Shown here in pieces: positions 1-21,593 of a stretch of 64,000 nt of DNA. Positions within the stretch are counted from its first letter, which is position 1. Every line of letters starts with the position of its first letter. The stretch is taken from positions 4,402,001-4,466,000 of the forward strand of contig NZ_CP035042.1 in NCBI RefSeq assembly GCF_009834345.1. The letters run 5' to 3'. Under the pieces are notes generated by a model that ran no database searches, had not been told where the DNA came from, and saw only the letters and a program-made list of their open reading frames with translations. This stretch comes from Billgrantia tianxiuensis (GTDB lineage: Bacteria; Pseudomonadota; Gammaproteobacteria; Pseudomonadales; Halomonadaceae). The position numbers and the translations under genes are program-made.

Positions 1-225
1 CGCACCGACCTTGGCGGCGGCGTCGGAGTTACCGGTCGCTCCCTCGCGCAGGTCCTTGTCCAGCGTGGAAGCGCTGGCCAGCACCTTGCCACCATCCGGC
101 GAGATGATCTGCGCGTAGATGTGGCGCGGGGTACGGTTGACGCACAGGCGATACACGCCCAGCTCGCGCATCTTGGCGCGAGCGCGGCGGGCACGACGGA
201 GACGAGATTCTTTCTTCGCGTTCAT
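1..225 (-). CDS. rplR: 50S ribosomal protein L18, N-terminal part (cut by window edge)
   Basis: L18 binds 5S rRNA and anchors it to the large subunit. The reading frame starts at the ATG whose complement lies at 223-225 and stays open to the window edge, giving 75 of the usual 116-117 residues. It begins [20 protein letters not shown], the basic N-terminal tail typical of L18, followed by the conserved [19 protein letters not shown] stretch. It lies 9 bp downstream of rplF in the spc operon, so it is co-transcribed and translated after L6. The remaining third of the gene is outside the window. Confidence 0.95.
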   Translation of the reverse strand, partial: MNAKKESRLRRARRARAKMRELGVYRLCVNRTPRHIYAQIISPDGGKVLASASTLDKDLREGATGNSDAAAKVGA

Positions 226-234
226 AACCCTGCC

Positions 235-765
235 TTACTTCTTCTTGGCTTCTTTACGACGCACTTGCTCGTCGGCGTACCGCACACCCTTGCCCTTGTA
301 GGGCTCAGGCGGACGGAAGGCACGAACCTCGGCGGCGACCTGGCCCAGCTTCTGCTTGTCCGCGCTCTTCAGCACGATGACGGTGTTCTTCGGCGTTTCC
401 GCAGAGACACCCTCAGGCAGGGAATACTCGACCGGGTGGGAGAAGCCCAGTGACAGATTCAGCGTCTGGCCACTTGCCTGGGCACGATAGCCGACGCCAA
501 CGATTTCGAGGGTCTTGGTAAAGCCCTCGGAGACGCCGGTGACCAGGTTCTGAACCAGAGCACGAGTGGTGCCGACCATGGCCCAGGACTTGGCGCTCTC
601 GCTCGGATTGAAGGTCAACTGACCCTCTTCCTGGGCGATGGCCACGTCCGGATGAACGGTCATGGACAGCGTGCCCTGGCCGCCCTTGACGGTCAGCTGG
701 TCGCCGTCGAGTTTGACGTCGACGCCGGCGGGCACTTTAACCGGATATTTGGCTACGCGGGACAT
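235..765 (-). CDS. rplF: 50S ribosomal protein L6
   Basis: L6 sits near the sarcin-ricin loop and the GTPase-associated centre of the 50S subunit. The 176-residue product matches the usual 176-177 residues. It begins [14 protein letters not shown] and carries the repeated L6 fold, with the C-terminal signature around [24 protein letters not shown] residues (here [14 protein letters not shown] near residue 152) and a lysine-rich end. It lies between rpsH (9 bp upstream) and rplR (9 bp downstream), the standard spc operon order. Confidence 0.97.
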   Translation of the reverse strand: MSRVAKYPVKVPAGVDVKLDGDQLTVKGGQGTLSMTVHPDVAIAQEEGQLTFNPSESAKSWAMVGTTRALVQNLVTGVSEGFTKTLEIVGVGYRAQASGQTLNLSLGFSHPVEYSLPEGVSAETPKNTVIVLKSADKQKLGQVAAEVRAFRPPEPYKGKGVRYADEQVRRKEAKKK

Positions 766-774
766 TCCAGACTC

Positions 775-1167
775 CTAGAATACGGTGCAGATGACTTCGC
801 CACCGACGCCCGCCTGGCGAGCGGCACGGTCGGTCATCACGCCCTTGGAGGTGGTGACGATCGCCACACCCATGCCATCCGCCACCTTGGGCAGTGCATC
901 CTTGCCCTTGTACTGGCGCAGGGACGGCTTGGATACCCGCTGCAGGTGCTCGATGACCGGCTTGCCCTCGAAGTACTTGAGGGTCACGGTCAGTTCGGGC
1001 TTGGTACCTTCAGCGACCGCGAAGTCGTTGATATAGCCCTCTTCCTTCAATACGCGGGCCACCTGGACCTTGAGCTTGGAGGACGGCATGGTGACCGTCT
1101 CCTTGGTGGCCATTTGCGCATTGCGGATACGGGTGAACATATCCGCCAGAGTATCTTGCATGCTCAT
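775..1167 (-). CDS. rpsH: 30S ribosomal protein S8
   Basis: S8 is a primary 16S rRNA binding protein of the central domain; in E. coli it also represses translation of the spc operon. The product is 130 residues, the family length, beginning [18 protein letters not shown] and ending [11 protein letters not shown], with the conserved C-terminal [13 protein letters not shown] RNA-binding loop (here [13 protein letters not shown] near residue 105). It follows rpsN by 32 bp. Whether S8 feedback operates here cannot be judged from sequence alone. Confidence 0.97.
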   Translation of the reverse strand: MSMQDTLADMFTRIRNAQMATKETVTMPSSKLKVQVARVLKEEGYINDFAVAEGTKPELTVTLKYFEGKPVIEHLQRVSKPSLRQYKGKDALPKVADGMGVAIVTTSKGVMTDRAARQAGVGGEVICTVF

Positions 1168-1199
1168 TTACATTGCGCTCCTGATGATTCCGTGGCGGC

Positions 1200-1505
1200 T
1201 TACCAGCTGGACTTCTTCAGCCCAGGGACTTCGCCACGCATAGCGGCTTCACGCAGCTTGTTACGGGCAAGCCCGAACTTGTTGTAGTAGCCGTGCGGAC
1301 GGCCGGTGATACGGCAGCGATTACGCTGACGCACCGGGCTGGAGTCACGCGGCAACTGCTGCAGTTTCAGCGTCGCTTCGAAGCGCTCTTCATCGGAAGC
1401 GTTCACGTTCTGGATGATCGCCTTGAGCTCGGCGCGCTTGGCCGCGTACTTCTCGACCAGCTTGGTGCGCTTGAGCTCGCGTTCAATCATGCTCTTCTTT
1501 GCCAT
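1200..1505 (-). CDS. rpsN: 30S ribosomal protein S14 (zinc-free type)
   Basis: S14 helps form the head of the 30S subunit. The 101-residue product is the long, zinc-independent form: it has the [20 protein letters not shown] motif (residues 61-80) but lacks the two CxxC pairs of the short zinc-binding form. Translation starts at the ATG complementary to 1503-1505 and the gene ends in KKSSW, as in other gammaproteobacteria. It lies 10 bp downstream of rplE and 32 bp upstream of rpsH. Confidence 0.97.
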   Translation of the reverse strand: MAKKSMIERELKRTKLVEKYAAKRAELKAIIQNVNASDEERFEATLKLQQLPRDSSPVRQRNRCRITGRPHGYYNKFGLARNKLREAAMRGEVPGLKKSSW

Positions 1506-1515
1506 GATCCCACCC

Positions 1516-2055
1516 TTATTTCTTGAACGGGAAGTTCAGCGCGCTCAGCAGCGCACGACCTTCCTCGTCGGTGTTGGCAGTAGTGGTGATGGTGACATCC
1601 AGCCCACGAATCCGATCGATTTTATCATATTCGATCTCGGGGAAGATGATCTGCTCACGCACACCCATGGAGTAGTTGCCGCGACCGTCGAAGGACTTCG
1701 GGTTGAGACCACGGAAGTCACGCACGCGGGGAATCGCGATGTTGACCAGGCGATCGAGGAATTCCCACATGCGCTCGGAGCGCAGGGTCACCTTGATACC
1801 GATCGGCCAACCTTCACGCACCTTGAAGCCCGCGATGGACTTGCGCGCCTTGGTCACCAGCGGCTTCTGACCGGAGAGTTTCTCCAGGTCGCTGATGGCA
1901 TTTTCGATCAGCTTCTTGTCGCTGGTCGCGTCACCGATGCCCATGTTGAGGGTCACTTTGGTGATCCGCGGCACCTGCATCACGTTGGCGTAGCTGAACT
2001 GCTCTTTGAGCTGAGCCACCACCTCGTTCTGATAACGTTCTTTCAAGTTCGCCAT
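1516..2055 (-). CDS. rplE: 50S ribosomal protein L5
   Basis: L5 joins 5S rRNA to the central protuberance and contacts the P-site tRNA. The 179-residue product has the usual length and begins [20 protein letters not shown]. Conserved stretches are visible: [14 protein letters not shown] (residues 28-41), [20 protein letters not shown] (around 113-132) and the C-terminal [20 protein letters not shown]. It lies 18 bp downstream of rplX in the spc operon. Confidence 0.97.
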   Translation of the reverse strand: MANLKERYQNEVVAQLKEQFSYANVMQVPRITKVTLNMGIGDATSDKKLIENAISDLEKLSGQKPLVTKARKSIAGFKVREGWPIGIKVTLRSERMWEFLDRLVNIAIPRVRDFRGLNPKSFDGRGNYSMGVREQIIFPEIEYDKIDRIRGLDVTITTTANTDEEGRALLSALNFPFKK

Positions 2056-2073
2056 TTTGCTACCCGACTCGCG

Positions 2074-2391
2074 TTAGGCGTCGATCTGCGTCTGCGTCGA
2101 CTTGTAGATACGTACCTTGGTACCGTCTTCCTTAACCTGGAAGCCGACGCGATCCGCCTTACCGGTCTCCGAGTTGAAGATCGCCACGTTGGACGCGTGA
2201 ATCGGAGCCTCGCGCTCGACGATACCGCCCTGATTGCCCGCCATAGGGTTGGGCTTGGTGTGACGCTTGATCATGTTCACACCGGACACGACGAAGCGTT
2301 CGTCCTTGAGGACGCGCTTGACGGTGCCGCGCTTGCCCTTGTCCTTGCCGGCGATGACGATCACTTCATCGTCACGTTTGATCTTTTGCAT
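2074..2391 (-). CDS. rplX: 50S ribosomal protein L24
   Basis: L24 is an early 50S assembly initiator that binds the 5' end of 23S rRNA. The 105-residue protein starts [20 protein letters not shown], a KOW motif, followed by the conserved [13 protein letters not shown] segment (residues 37-49) and [13 protein letters not shown]. The length matches the family (about 104). It lies 14 bp downstream of rplN. Confidence 0.97.
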   Translation of the reverse strand: MQKIKRDDEVIVIAGKDKGKRGTVKRVLKDERFVVSGVNMIKRHTKPNPMAGNQGGIVEREAPIHASNVAIFNSETGKADRVGFQVKEDGTKVRIYKSTQTQIDA

Positions 2392-2405
2392 ATCCGCCTC
2401 GCTCC

Positions 2406-2777
2406 TTACAGCACTTCGGGCGCCAGGGAAATGATCTTCATGAACTTCTCGGTACGAAGTTCACGGGTCACCGGTCCGAAGATACGGGTACCGATCGGCT
2501 GTTCGTTGGTGTTGTTCAACAGAACCGCCGCATTTCCATCGAAGCGGATCAGCGAACCGTCGGAACGACGGACACCGCTGCGGGTGCGAACCACTACCGC
2601 CTTGAGGACCTGGCCTTTCTTGACCTTGCCACGCGGAATGGCTTCCTTCACCGTGACCTTGATGATGTCACCGACACGCGCGTAGCGACGGTGTGAGCCG
2701 CCAAGCACCTTGATGCACTGCACCCGGCGCGCTCCGCTGTTGTCGGCGACATCCAGCATTGTCTGAGTCTGAATCAT
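2406..2777 (-). CDS. rplN: 50S ribosomal protein L14
   Basis: L14 lies at the subunit interface and forms an intersubunit bridge with 16S rRNA. The product is 123 residues (family 122-123) starting [19 protein letters not shown] and containing the L14 signature near [20 protein letters not shown] (residues 55-74). It is the first gene of the classical spc operon, but only 39 bp separate it from rpsQ and I see no convincing promoter in that gap, so S10-spc read-through is likely. Confidence 0.97.
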   Translation of the reverse strand: MIQTQTMLDVADNSGARRVQCIKVLGGSHRRYARVGDIIKVTVKEAIPRGKVKKGQVLKAVVVRTRSGVRRSDGSLIRFDGNAAVLLNNTNEQPIGTRIFGPVTRELRTEKFMKIISLAPEVL

Positions 2778-2816
2778 CGGTTTTCTCCAAACCTAATCTG
2801 ACTGCTCTCGCCGAGC

Positions 2817-3086
2817 TCAGCCCTTGGCCTGCTCGATCACCTCGACCAGCGTCCAGGCCTTCTTCTTGGACAGCGGACGGCATTCCTGGATGGATACCGT
2901 GTCGCCGGCCTTGGCCTGGTTCGCCTCGTCATGGGCGTGCAGCTTGGTGGAGCGCTTGACGTACTTGCCGTAGATCGGGTGCCGCTCGCGGCGCTCGATC
3001 ATGACGACGATGGACTTGTCCATCTTGTCGCTCACCACCTTGCCGGTGAGCGTACGGGCTTTCTTTTCTTCGGCCATCTCAGTCAC
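2817..3086 (-). CDS. rpsQ: 30S ribosomal protein S17
   Basis: S17 is a primary 16S rRNA binding protein of the 5' domain. The 89-residue product begins [20 protein letters not shown] and contains [18 protein letters not shown] (residues 62-79), the S17 signature. Its start codon overlaps the 3' end of rpmC by 8 bp, implying translational coupling. It is the last gene of the S10 cluster before rplN. MAEEKK (three residues downstream) is a possible alternative start. Confidence 0.96.
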   Translation of the reverse strand: MTEMAEEKKARTLTGKVVSDKMDKSIVVMIERRERHPIYGKYVKRSTKLHAHDEANQAKAGDTVSIQECRPLSKKKAWTLVEVIEQAKG

Positions 3087-3273
3087 CTGCCTTCTCGTTG
3101 AGCACAGTCTTCACCCGGGCGATGTCCCGACGAACCTGCTTGAGCAGATGAGTCTGGCTGAGCTGACCGGTGGCCTTCTGCATGCGCAGGTTGAACTGCT
3201 CGCGGAGGAGTTCGAAGAGCTGCTCCTGGAGCTGCTCGACTGACTTTTCACGAATTTCCTGGGCTTTCATCAC
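3079..3273 (-). CDS. rpmC: 50S ribosomal protein L29
   Basis: L29 is a small helical protein beside the polypeptide exit tunnel and forms part of the docking site for trigger factor and SRP. The 64-residue product begins [19 protein letters not shown], is almost entirely helical, and has the conserved [14 protein letters not shown] segment. It overlaps rplP upstream by 4 bp (ATGA) and rpsQ downstream by 8 bp, so the three genes are probably translationally coupled. Confidence 0.96.
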   Translation of the reverse strand: MMKAQEIREKSVEQLQEQLFELLREQFNLRMQKATGQLSQTHLLKQVRRDIARVKTVLNEKAGD

Positions 3274-3683
3274 ATCACCGTCCGTTTCACAAAGGTGGTG
3301 GACACGGGCATCTTCTGCGCGGCCAGGGAGAAGGCCTCACGGGCCAGCTCTTCGGACACGCCTTCGATTTCATACAGGACCCGGCCCGGCTGGATCTGTG
3401 CGACCCAGTACTCGACGGAGCCCTTACCCTTACCCATACGGACTTCGAGTGGCTTCTTGGAAATCGGCTTGTCGGGGAACACGCGGATCCAGATCTTGCC
3501 GCCACGCTTGACGTGACGGGTGATCGCACGGCGGCCGGCTTCGATCTGACGCGCCGTGATGCGGCCGCGACCGGTAGCTTTCAGGCCGTATTCCCCGAAG
3601 CTGATCTTGCTTCCGCGATGCGCCAGGCCACGGTTGCGGCCTTTTTGCATCTTGCGGAATTTCATGCGCTTGGGCTGTAACAT
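3270..3683 (-). CDS. rplP: 50S ribosomal protein L16
   Basis: L16 helps position tRNA at the A site of the peptidyl-transferase region. The 137-residue product has the family length, starting [20 protein letters not shown] and carrying the [20 protein letters not shown] signature (residues 41-60) and the [13 protein letters not shown] motif. The gene begins 15 bp after the corrected stop of rpsC and overlaps rpmC by 4 bp. Confidence 0.97.
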   Translation of the reverse strand: MLQPKRMKFRKMQKGRNRGLAHRGSKISFGEYGLKATGRGRITARQIEAGRRAITRHVKRGGKIWIRVFPDKPISKKPLEVRMGKGKGSVEYWVAQIQPGRVLYEIEGVSEELAREAFSLAAQKMPVSTTFVKRTVM

Positions 3684-3698
3684 CGACTCGCTCTCCCC

Positions 3699-4399
3699 TT
3701 ACCTGGAACCTTTCTTCTTGGAGGGCGCGGCCTGCGGCTGTTGCTTAGCCTTGGCGCGGACCTCTTCGATGCCCCGAGGATTTCACCCTTGAAGACCCAC
3801 ACCTTGACACCGATGATGCCGTAGGTGGTCTTGGCCTCGTAGGTGGCGTAGTCGATGTCCGCACGCAGAGTGTGCAGCGGCACGCGACCTTCCCGGTACC
3901 ATTCGGTGCGGGCAATTTCCGCGCCGCCGAGGCGACCGGAGAGCTGCACCTTGATGCCGCCGGCGCCCAGGCGCATGGCGTTCTGTACCGCGCGCTTCAT
4001 GGCGCGACGGAACATGACACGACGCTCGAGCTGGCCGGCGATGTTCTGCGCGACGAGCTTGGCATCGAGTTCCGGCTTGCGCACTTCCTCGATGTTGACG
4101 TGCACGGGCACGCCCATCATCGCGGTGACATCACGGCGCAGCTTGTCGACGTCCTCGCCCTTCTTGCCGATCACGATGCCCGGACGAGCAGTGTGAATGG
4201 TGATGCGGGCGTTGTTCGCCGGACGCTCGATAGTGATCTTGCTCACGGAGGCGTTCTTCAGACGCTCTTCGAGGAAGCGACGCACTTCGAGATCGTTGTT
4301 CAGCTTGTCGGCATAAGCACCGCGCTCGGCATACCACACCGAGGAGTGGTCCTTGACGATACCCAGCCGAATACCTGTCGGATTGACTTTCTGACCCAT
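3699..4399 (-). CDS. rpsC: 30S ribosomal protein S3 (one-base deletion near the 3' end)
   Basis: S3 lines the mRNA entry tunnel and has ribosomal helicase activity. The first 208 codons encode a normal S3: start [16 protein letters not shown]-type domain with [16 protein letters not shown] (around residues 73-88), then [13 protein letters not shown]. At the C run 3772-3775 the frame breaks; as written it runs on to 3662 with unrelated residues. Restoring one C gives GGIEEVR, a Q/K/P-rich tail and a KKKGSR ending with TAA at 3699-3701, as expected for the family. That frame also leaves 15 bp before rplP instead of a 22 bp overlap. A sequence error is by far the likeliest cause, since the gene is essential. 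Confidence 0.93.
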
Positions 4400-4410
4400 C
4401 TGGTCGACTC

Positions 4411-4743
4411 CTACTTCTCGGCTACCTTGACGGTGATGTGGCAGGTGCGCTTCAGGATGCGATCCGCACGGCCCTTGGCGCGCGGACGGATGCGCTTGAG
4501 CGTCATGCCCTCATCGACGCAGATGGTCGAGACACGCAGCTCGTCGATATCCATGCCGTTGTTTTCTTCCGCATTCGCGATGGCGGACTGCAGCACTTTC
4601 TTGACCAGCTTGGCAGCCTTCTTCGGTGAGAAGGTCAGCAGGTCGAGCGCCTCGGCGACAGGCTTACCGCGCACCTGGTCAGCCACCAAACGGGCCTTCT
4701 GGGCGGATAAACGAGCGCCACGCAGCTTAGCTGTGACTTCCAT
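4411..4743 (-). CDS. rplV: 50S ribosomal protein L22
   Basis: L22 extends a beta-hairpin into the peptide exit tunnel; changes there confer macrolide resistance in other bacteria. The product is 110 residues, the family length. It begins [20 protein letters not shown], and the tunnel hairpin [18 protein letters not shown] near residues 80-97 looks unaltered. It follows rpsS by 18 bp and precedes rpsC by 11 bp. Confidence 0.97.
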   Translation of the reverse strand: MEVTAKLRGARLSAQKARLVADQVRGKPVAEALDLLTFSPKKAAKLVKKVLQSAIANAEENNGMDIDELRVSTICVDEGMTLKRIRPRAKGRADRILKRTCHITVKVAEK

Positions 4744-4761
4744 CTCTCAATCCTCTCTGGC

Positions 4762-5037
4762 TTACCGTTTGGCTTTCTTGTCCGCCGCATGACCGCGATA
4801 AGTGCGGGTGGCAGCGAATTCGCCCAGCTTGTGGCCAACCATTTCCTCGGAGACGTGCACCGGGACGTGTTGGCGACCGTTATGGACAGCAATGGTGAGC
4901 CCGACCATGTTCGGCAGGATCATGGAACGACGCGACCAGGTCTTGATCGGTTTGCGGTCGTTCTTCTCCACTGCAGCCTCAACCTTCTTCAGCAGATGAA
5001 GGTCAATAAAAGGACCTTTCTTCAGTGAACGTGGCAC
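4762..5037 (-). CDS. rpsS: 30S ribosomal protein S19
   Basis: S19 forms a complex with S13 in the 30S head near the A-site tRNA. The 91-residue product has the usual length, beginning [20 protein letters not shown], with the S19 signature [20 protein letters not shown] (residues 52-71) and the [19 protein letters not shown] end. It lies between rplB (22 bp upstream) and rplV (18 bp downstream) in the S10 operon. Confidence 0.97.
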   Translation of the reverse strand: MPRSLKKGPFIDLHLLKKVEAAVEKNDRKPIKTWSRRSMILPNMVGLTIAVHNGRQHVPVHVSEEMVGHKLGEFAATRTYRGHAADKKAKR

Positions 5038-5059
5038 AGCCGTTACCCCTTAATGTCTG

Positions 5060-5887
5060 TTACTTGGCCTTGCGGCGGCGAACGATCAGCGCGTCAGTGC
5101 GCTTGTTCTTGCGGGTCTTGTGGCCCTTGGTGGGCACGCCCCACGGCGTCACCGGATGACGACCACCGCTGGTGCGGCCTTCACCACCACCATGCGGGTG
5201 ATCCACCGGGTTCATGGCCACACCGCGAACGGTCGGACGCACGCCTCTCCAGCGCTTCGCACCGGCCTTGCCAAGTTGACGCAGGCTGTGCTCAGAGTTG
5301 CTCACTTCACCCAGGGTCGCGCGGCACTCGGCCAACACCTTGCGCATCTCGCCGGAGCGCAGACGCAGGGTGGCGTAGTTGCCTTCACGAGCGACCAACT
5401 GGGCACTGGTACCGGCACTGCGAGCCAGCTGCGCACCCTTGCCGGGCTTGAGCTCGATGCAGTGAACGGTGGAACCCAGCGGGATGTTGCGCAGCGGAAG
5501 GGTATTGCCCTTCTTGATCGCCGCATTCACGCCGGACTCGAGACGGTCGCCTGCGCTCACACCCTTGGGTGCGATGATGTAGCGACGCTCGCCGTCCAGG
5601 TACTTCAGCAGCGCAATGTGAGCGCTGCGGTTGGGATCGTACTCAAGACGCTCGACGACGGCAGGAACGCCATCCTTGGTGCGCTTGAAGTCGATCAGCC
5701 GGTAGTGCTGACGGTGGCCACCGCCCACGTGACGGGTGGTGATGCGACCGTTGTTGTTACGTCCGCCGCTGCGCGACTGCTTCTCGAGCAGCGGCGCATA
5801 GGGCTTGCCCTTGTGCAGCTCGTCGTTGACGACCTTGACGAGGTGGCGACGACCGGCGGATGTGGGTTTTGTCTTGACGATTGCCAT
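5060..5887 (-). CDS. rplB: 50S ribosomal protein L2
   Basis: L2 is one of the most conserved ribosomal proteins and is needed for subunit association and peptidyl transfer. The 275-residue product (family 273-276) starts [20 protein letters not shown]. It carries the catalytic-region motif [20 protein letters not shown] (around residues 222-241); the conserved His in HPHGGGEGR is present. It lies 17 bp downstream of rplW and 22 bp upstream of rpsS. Confidence 0.98.
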   Translation of the reverse strand: MAIVKTKPTSAGRRHLVKVVNDELHKGKPYAPLLEKQSRSGGRNNNGRITTRHVGGGHRQHYRLIDFKRTKDGVPAVVERLEYDPNRSAHIALLKYLDGERRYIIAPKGVSAGDRLESGVNAAIKKGNTLPLRNIPLGSTVHCIELKPGKGAQLARSAGTSAQLVAREGNYATLRLRSGEMRKVLAECRATLGEVSNSEHSLRQLGKAGAKRWRGVRPTVRGVAMNPVDHPHGGGEGRTSGGRHPVTPWGVPTKGHKTRKNKRTDALIVRRRKAK

Positions 5888-5904
5888 GATCCGTACTCCT
5901 GCCC

Positions 5905-6201
5905 TTATTCGGCGCCAGTGAAGTCTTCGAGCGTTTCACCAGCAGCCAGGGTCACATAGGCCTTGCGGTAGCCCTGGCGGCGGCCCAGACCGTGCGCGGT
6001 GCGCTTGGTCTTGCCCTTCATGTTCAGCACCTGGACGCGGTCGACCTTCTTGCCAAACAGCACCTGCACGGCCTGCTTGATTTCCGGCTTGGTCGCGTCG
6101 CTGGCCACCTTGAACACATACTGGTTGCGCTCGGCGGCGAAAGCGGCCTTCTCGGTCACGTGCGGACCAAGCAGAACCTTGAATACGCGCTCCTGGTTCA
6201 T
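5905..6201 (-). CDS. rplW: 50S ribosomal protein L23
   Basis: L23 sits at the tunnel exit and is the main ribosomal contact for trigger factor and SRP. The 98-residue product begins [19 protein letters not shown] and contains the conserved [19 protein letters not shown] segment and a basic [12 protein letters not shown]-terminal part. Its start overlaps the 3' end of rplD by 4 bp (ATGA), a typical coupling in S10 operons. Confidence 0.97.
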   Translation of the reverse strand: MNQERVFKVLLGPHVTEKAAFAAERNQYVFKVASDATKPEIKQAVQVLFGKKVDRVQVLNMKGKTKRTAHGLGRRQGYRKAYVTLAAGETLEDFTGAE

Positions 6202-6803
6202 GCCAGCTTCTCCTCGAATTTACGCAGAGCAGAGACGGTGACCAGCACCTTGTCGAAGGCGATCAGACTCACCGGATCGGCGGCAGCCACATCCACCACA
6301 TCCACGTTGGGGATGTTACGAGCGGCCAGATAGAGCTTCTCGTCGACTTCTTCGGTGACGATCAGCGCTTTCTCCAGGCCCAGCTCACCCAGCTTGGCGA
6401 CCAGCTGCTTGGTCTTGGGCGCATCGACGGTGAATTCGTCGATGGCGACCAGGCGCTCCTGACGCACCAGCTCGGACAGGATGGAACGCATTGCTGCGCG
6501 GTACATCTTGCGGTTGACTTTCTGCGAGTGGTCCTGCGGACGCGCCGCGAAGGTCACACCACCGCTACGCCACAGCGGCGAGCGGATGGTACCGGCGCGC
6601 GCACGGCCGGTGCCCTTCTGGCGCCACGGCTTCTTGCCACCACCGCGCACATCGGAACGAGTCTTCTGGGCGCGAGTACCCTGGCGACCACCAGCCAGAT
6701 AGGCGGTGACGACCTGGTGAACCAGCGCCTCGTTGAATTCTTTGCCAAAGGTGGCGTCGGCGACTTCGACAGTACCCGCGCCTGCAGCAAGATTCAGATT
6801 CAT
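6198..6803 (-). CDS. rplD: 50S ribosomal protein L4
   Basis: L4 lines the exit tunnel; in E. coli it also represses the S10 operon. The frame is open further upstream, but the start chosen is the ATG complementary to 6801-6803, giving [20 protein letters not shown] and 201 residues, the exact E. coli length, and starting 14 bp after rplC. The tunnel-loop segment [20 protein letters not shown] (around 62-81) is intact. No mutation in this loop, where macrolide-resistance changes are known, is visible. Confidence 0.96.
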   Translation of the reverse strand: MNLNLAAGAGTVEVADATFGKEFNEALVHQVVTAYLAGGRQGTRAQKTRSDVRGGGKKPWRQKGTGRARAGTIRSPLWRSGGVTFAARPQDHSQKVNRKMYRAAMRSILSELVRQERLVAIDEFTVDAPKTKQLVAKLGELGLEKALIVTEEVDEKLYLAARNIPNVDVVDVAAADPVSLIAFDKVLVTVSALRKFEEKLA

Positions 6804-6817
6804 CGGTTCTATCCCCT

Positions 6818-7456
6818 TCAGCCAGCTTTGACGGCGCTGCGAACGATGACGTCGCTGCCGGTAGCACCAGGCACGGCGCCCTTGATCAGCAGCAGGTTGC
6901 GCTCGGCATCGACCCGCACGACTTCGAGGCTCTGGACGGTGCAGCGGACATTGCCCATCTGACCGGCCATCTTCTTGCCCTTGAAGACGCGACCCGGGGT
7001 CTGACACATACCGATGGAACCCGGCGCACGATGCGACAGGGAGTTGCCGTGGGTGGCATCCTGGGTACGGAAATTCCAGCGCTTGACGGCGCCTTGGAAG
7101 CCCTTGCCCTTGGAGGTGCCGGTCACATCGACCTTCTGACCAGCTTCGAAGAGGGATACAGTGAGTTCGCCGCCCACTTCCGGAGCTTCCTCGCCTGCAT
7201 TGAGGCGGAACTCCATCAGCGAACGACCGGCCTCGACACCTGCCTTGGCGTACTGACCTGCCTGCGCCTTGGTGAGATGCTTGGCCTTGCGGGAGCCGGC
7301 TGTAACCTGAACCGCCGCGTAGCCGTCGGATTCGACGGTCTTGACGCTGGTAATGCGATTCGGCTCAACCTCGATCACGGTCACGGGCACGGAAGCGCCA
7401 TCTTCGGTAAAGACGCGGGTCATACCGGCCTTTCTACCGACCAAACCGATAGTCAT
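6818..7456 (-). CDS. rplC: 50S ribosomal protein L3
   Basis: L3 is an assembly initiator whose loop reaches the peptidyl-transferase centre. The 212-residue product begins [20 protein letters not shown]. It has the conserved [20 protein letters not shown] segment (residues 113-132) followed by the [14 protein letters not shown] loop, including the Gln that PrmB methylates in E. coli. It is separated from rpsJ by an unusually long 150 bp. Confidence 0.97.
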   Translation of the reverse strand: MTIGLVGRKAGMTRVFTEDGASVPVTVIEVEPNRITSVKTVESDGYAAVQVTAGSRKAKHLTKAQAGQYAKAGVEAGRSLMEFRLNAGEEAPEVGGELTVSLFEAGQKVDVTGTSKGKGFQGAVKRWNFRTQDATHGNSLSHRAPGSIGMCQTPGRVFKGKKMAGQMGNVRCTVQSLEVVRVDAERNLLLIKGAVPGATGSDVIVRSAVKAG

Positions 7457-7606
7457 TCTCAGTCTCCTTTAGTGTACGGGGCTATCACCCGCTATGGCTG
7501 CCCTTTCCAGAGCATTCCACTAGCACGTTGTATGACGCCATCACGGCGTGGCGGCTGCTGCTCCAACTCGTTTGAAAGAGCGCTGGGCCGCGGGTGTCTA
7601 GTGTGA
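7457..7606 (-). other. Unassigned 150 bp gap between rpsJ and rplC
   Basis: Other gaps within this S10 operon are between -8 and +39 bp, so 150 bp is exceptional. I see no ORF of ribosomal type and no intrinsic terminator here. There is a short GC-rich palindrome around 7529-7545 (gacgccatcacggcgt). An RBS (AAGGAG complement near 7466-7471) precedes rplC. A regulatory RNA role, such as L4 feedback, is possible but not shown by the sequence. Confidence 0.4.
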
Positions 7607-7918
7607 TTAGTCGAGCTTGATCTGCACGTCCACGCCAGCGGCGAGGTCGAGCTTCATCAGGGCATCGACGGTCTTTTCGGTCGGCTCGACGATATCGAGC
7701 ACGCGCTTGTGAGTGCGAATCTCGTACTGGTCACGCGCATCCTTGTTGACATGCGGCGAAATCAGCACGGTGTAGCGCTCACGATTGGTCGGCAGCGGGA
7801 TCGGACCGCGAACCTGAGCACCAGTACGCTTGGCGGTATCAACGATCTCCGCGGCAGACTGATCGATCAGGCGATGGTCGAATGCCTTCAACCGAATGCG
7901 AATCTTCTGGTTCTGCAT
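7607..7918 (-). CDS. rpsJ: 30S ribosomal protein S10 (also NusE)
   Basis: S10 is a component of the 30S head. As NusE it pairs with NusB on boxA RNA for rRNA antitermination and links NusG to the leading ribosome. The 103-residue product has the standard length, begins [20 protein letters not shown] and carries [20 protein letters not shown] (residues 39-58). It is the first gene of the S10 operon and follows a near-consensus sigma-70 promoter at 7983-8011. The boxA sites on which it would act lie in the rRNA operon of this same window. Confidence 0.97.
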   Translation of the reverse strand: MQNQKIRIRLKAFDHRLIDQSAAEIVDTAKRTGAQVRGPIPLPTNRERYTVLISPHVNKDARDQYEIRTHKRVLDIVEPTEKTVDALMKLDLAAGVDVQIKLD

Positions 7919-7982
7919 TTGCCCTAAACTCCAATGGATGTGGACGGCCTCTGCCGCCTACCCACGCATACAAAGGATGCGC

Positions 7983-8011
7983 ATTATATGCATGCCGAGG
8001 ACGAGAGTCAA
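7983..8011 (-). promoter_or_regulatory. Sigma-70 promoter of the S10 operon
   Basis: Read on the minus strand, TTGACT (complement of 8006-8011) is followed by a 17 bp spacer and a perfect TATAAT (complement of 7983-7988). It lies 65 bp upstream of rpsJ and just after the tuf terminator, so it can drive S10-spc transcription independently of the str operon. Confidence 0.85.
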
Positions 8012-8033
8012 ACACTCCGCCCAAGGTGCGCAG

Positions 8034-8060
8034 AAAGGGGGCTCCTTGCGGAGCCCCCTT
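8034..8060 (-). terminator. Intrinsic terminator after tuf
   Basis: The minus strand has AAGGGGGCTCC, a GCAA tetraloop, GGAGCCCCCTT and then TTCTG. The stem is 9 G/C-rich pairs plus two A-T pairs with a short U-rich tail, 24 bp downstream of the tuf stop. It separates the str operon from the S10 promoter. Confidence 0.85.
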
Positions 8061-8083
8061 CGATCGATCGGTGAGCCCAGGGC

Positions 8084-9276
<1,193 letters not shown>

Positions 9277-9305
9277 TTCGATAACCTCTTTACGTTTGCT
9301 AGCGG

Positions 9306-11426
<2,121 letters not shown>

Positions 11427-11471
11427 GGTGGAACTCCCCGTTGGTTGGCGATGCGTTGAGAGGCGCTGCGC

Positions 11472-11942
11472 TTAGAAACGGTAGTGCGAGAACGCCTTGT
11501 TGGCCTCGGCCATGCGATGCACGTCTTCACGCTTCTTGACCGCGGAGCCCTTGCCTTCGGCAGCATCGAGCATCTCGCCAGCAAGGCGCTGCACCATGGT
11601 CTTCTCACCGCGCTTGCGCGCCGCATCCACCAGCCAGCGCATGGCCAGTGCCTGGCGACGCGAGGGGCGAACCTCTACCGGCACCTGATAGGTCGCACCG
11701 CCGACGCGGCGGGACTTGACCTCGACCATCGGCTGGATGGCTTCCAGCGCGCGATCGAAGATGTCCAGCGGCTCTTCCTTGCTACGCTCGGCAACCGTGT
11801 CCAGCGCACCATAGACGATACGCTCAGCTGTGGACTTTTTGCCGCTGACCATCAGGTGGTTCATGAACTTGGCCAGGCGCTCACTTCCGAACTTGGGATC
11901 CGGCAGGATTTCGCGCTTGGCGACAACTCTTCTTCTAGGCAT
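11472..11942 (-). CDS. rpsG: 30S ribosomal protein S7
   Basis: S7 nucleates the 30S head and binds near the E site. The frame is open 11 codons further upstream, but the start taken is the ATG complementary to 11940-11942, giving [20 protein letters not shown] and the standard 156 residues. The conserved segment [20 protein letters not shown] (around 81-100) is present. In E. coli S7 represses its own operon by binding the rpsL-rpsG spacer; here that spacer is 125 bp. Confidence 0.97.
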   Translation of the reverse strand: MPRRRVVAKREILPDPKFGSERLAKFMNHLMVSGKKSTAERIVYGALDTVAERSKEEPLDIFDRALEAIQPMVEVKSRRVGGATYQVPVEVRPSRRQALAMRWLVDAARKRGEKTMVQRLAGEMLDAAEGKGSAVKKREDVHRMAEANKAFSHYRF

Positions 11943-12067
11943 GACAAGCCCTCTATCGAAGGGTCTTTCAGGCAAACCCGGAACACTCGTACGCTCTTTT
12001 CGAACCCACGACGCCCGGCCTTACTCTTATCAGACCGAAATTAATCCTATTGACGCACCGAGTCCGA

Positions 12068-12475
<408 letters not shown>

Positions 12476-12518
12476 TCAGCGGGCGCGGGCGCACCCACCC
12501 CACTGTTAAAGGCTGCGC

Positions 12519-12548
12519 ATTCTAAGGTCTAACGGGGTAGGGCGTCAA
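12519..12548 (-). promoter_or_regulatory. Putative promoter of the str operon
   Basis: On the minus strand TTGACG (complement of 12543-12548) and TAGAAT (complement of 12519-12524) are separated by 18 bp. The site lies 78 bp upstream of rpsL. The -35 box overlaps one arm of a GGGCGTC/GACGCCC inverted repeat that begins near the rpoC stop, so rpoC termination and str initiation may be linked. Confidence 0.6.
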
Positions 12549-12584
12549 GCAATGGGTCACCCCAAGCCCGACGCCCCCTCCCGC

Positions 12585-16805
<4,221 letters not shown>

Positions 16806-16816
16806 GGAGTCGGCTC

Positions 16817-20896
<4,080 letters not shown>

Positions 20897-21054
20897 CTGT
20901 ATTCCCCAGCTTGTTCACCATGGGTGACCGATGCGTGGTCGGCGCCGCCCGACGGGACCGCCCCCGTCAGGCGCTGACGGCAAGCTCCACAAGGGGTAGC
21001 TCGCCGTCGGGATTCTTCTAGCGACGCTGCGTCAGCAAGGCGCTAGTGCAACAG

Positions 21055-21085
21055 AAAAAGGCCGGCAGCGGGAAGGCCCGCCACC
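21055..21085 (-). terminator. Attenuator-like hairpin between rplL and rpoB
   Basis: On the minus strand a 9-pair stem (arms 21077-21085 and 21064-21072, two wobble pairs) with a CCTT loop is followed 4 nt later by TTTTT (complement of 21055-21059). It is 47 bp past the rplL stop. In E. coli a partial terminator in the same gap lowers rpoBC expression relative to rplJL; the same role is inferred here. Confidence 0.65.
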
Positions 21086-21131
21086 AGCCGTGGAAGCTTA
21101 CGCAGCGCGTGAAGCCATGGAAACCAAGGGG

Positions 21132-21506
21132 TTACTTGAGTTCCACGGTGGCGCCGGCTTCTTCCAGCTTCTTCTTGGCCTCTTCGGCCTCGTCCTTGGA
21201 CATAGCTTCCTTGATGGTCGCCGGAGCGCCGTCGACGGCAGCCTTGGCTTCCTTCAGGCCCAGGCCGGTGATCTCGCGCACGGCCTTGATCACGTTGACC
21301 TTCTTGTCGCCAGCGCTGGCCAGCACCAGGTCGAACTCGGTCTGCTCTTCGGCAGCGCCGGCGTCACCGCCAGCAGCCGGGCCTGCCACGACGGCAGCAG
21401 CGGCAGAAACGCCGAACTTCTCTTCCATCGCCTCGATCAGCTCGACGACTTCCATCACGGACATGTCGGCGACGGCGTTGATGATGTCTTCTTTGGTCAG
21501 TGCCAT
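21132..21506 (-). CDS. rplL: 50S ribosomal protein L7/L12
   Basis: L7/L12 is the multicopy stalk protein that recruits translational GTPases. The 124-residue product begins [20 protein letters not shown] (N-terminal dimerisation domain), then an Ala/Gly-rich hinge (about 38-52) and the C-terminal factor-binding domain with [20 protein letters not shown] (around 69-88). It ends TVELK. It lies 87 bp downstream of rplJ and upstream of an attenuator-like hairpin. Confidence 0.97.
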   Translation of the reverse strand: MALTKEDIINAVADMSVMEVVELIEAMEEKFGVSAAAAVVAGPAAGGDAGAAEEQTEFDLVLASAGDKKVNVIKAVREITGLGLKEAKAAVDGAPATIKEAMSKDEAEEAKKKLEEAGATVELK

Positions 21507-21593
21507 TTTGATGATTCCTAAACTTTGCGGAGCCTCGGCGCACCGAGCGCTCTATTCAGTGTTCGACTCAGACAGCTGGGATGCGCTCGCCGT

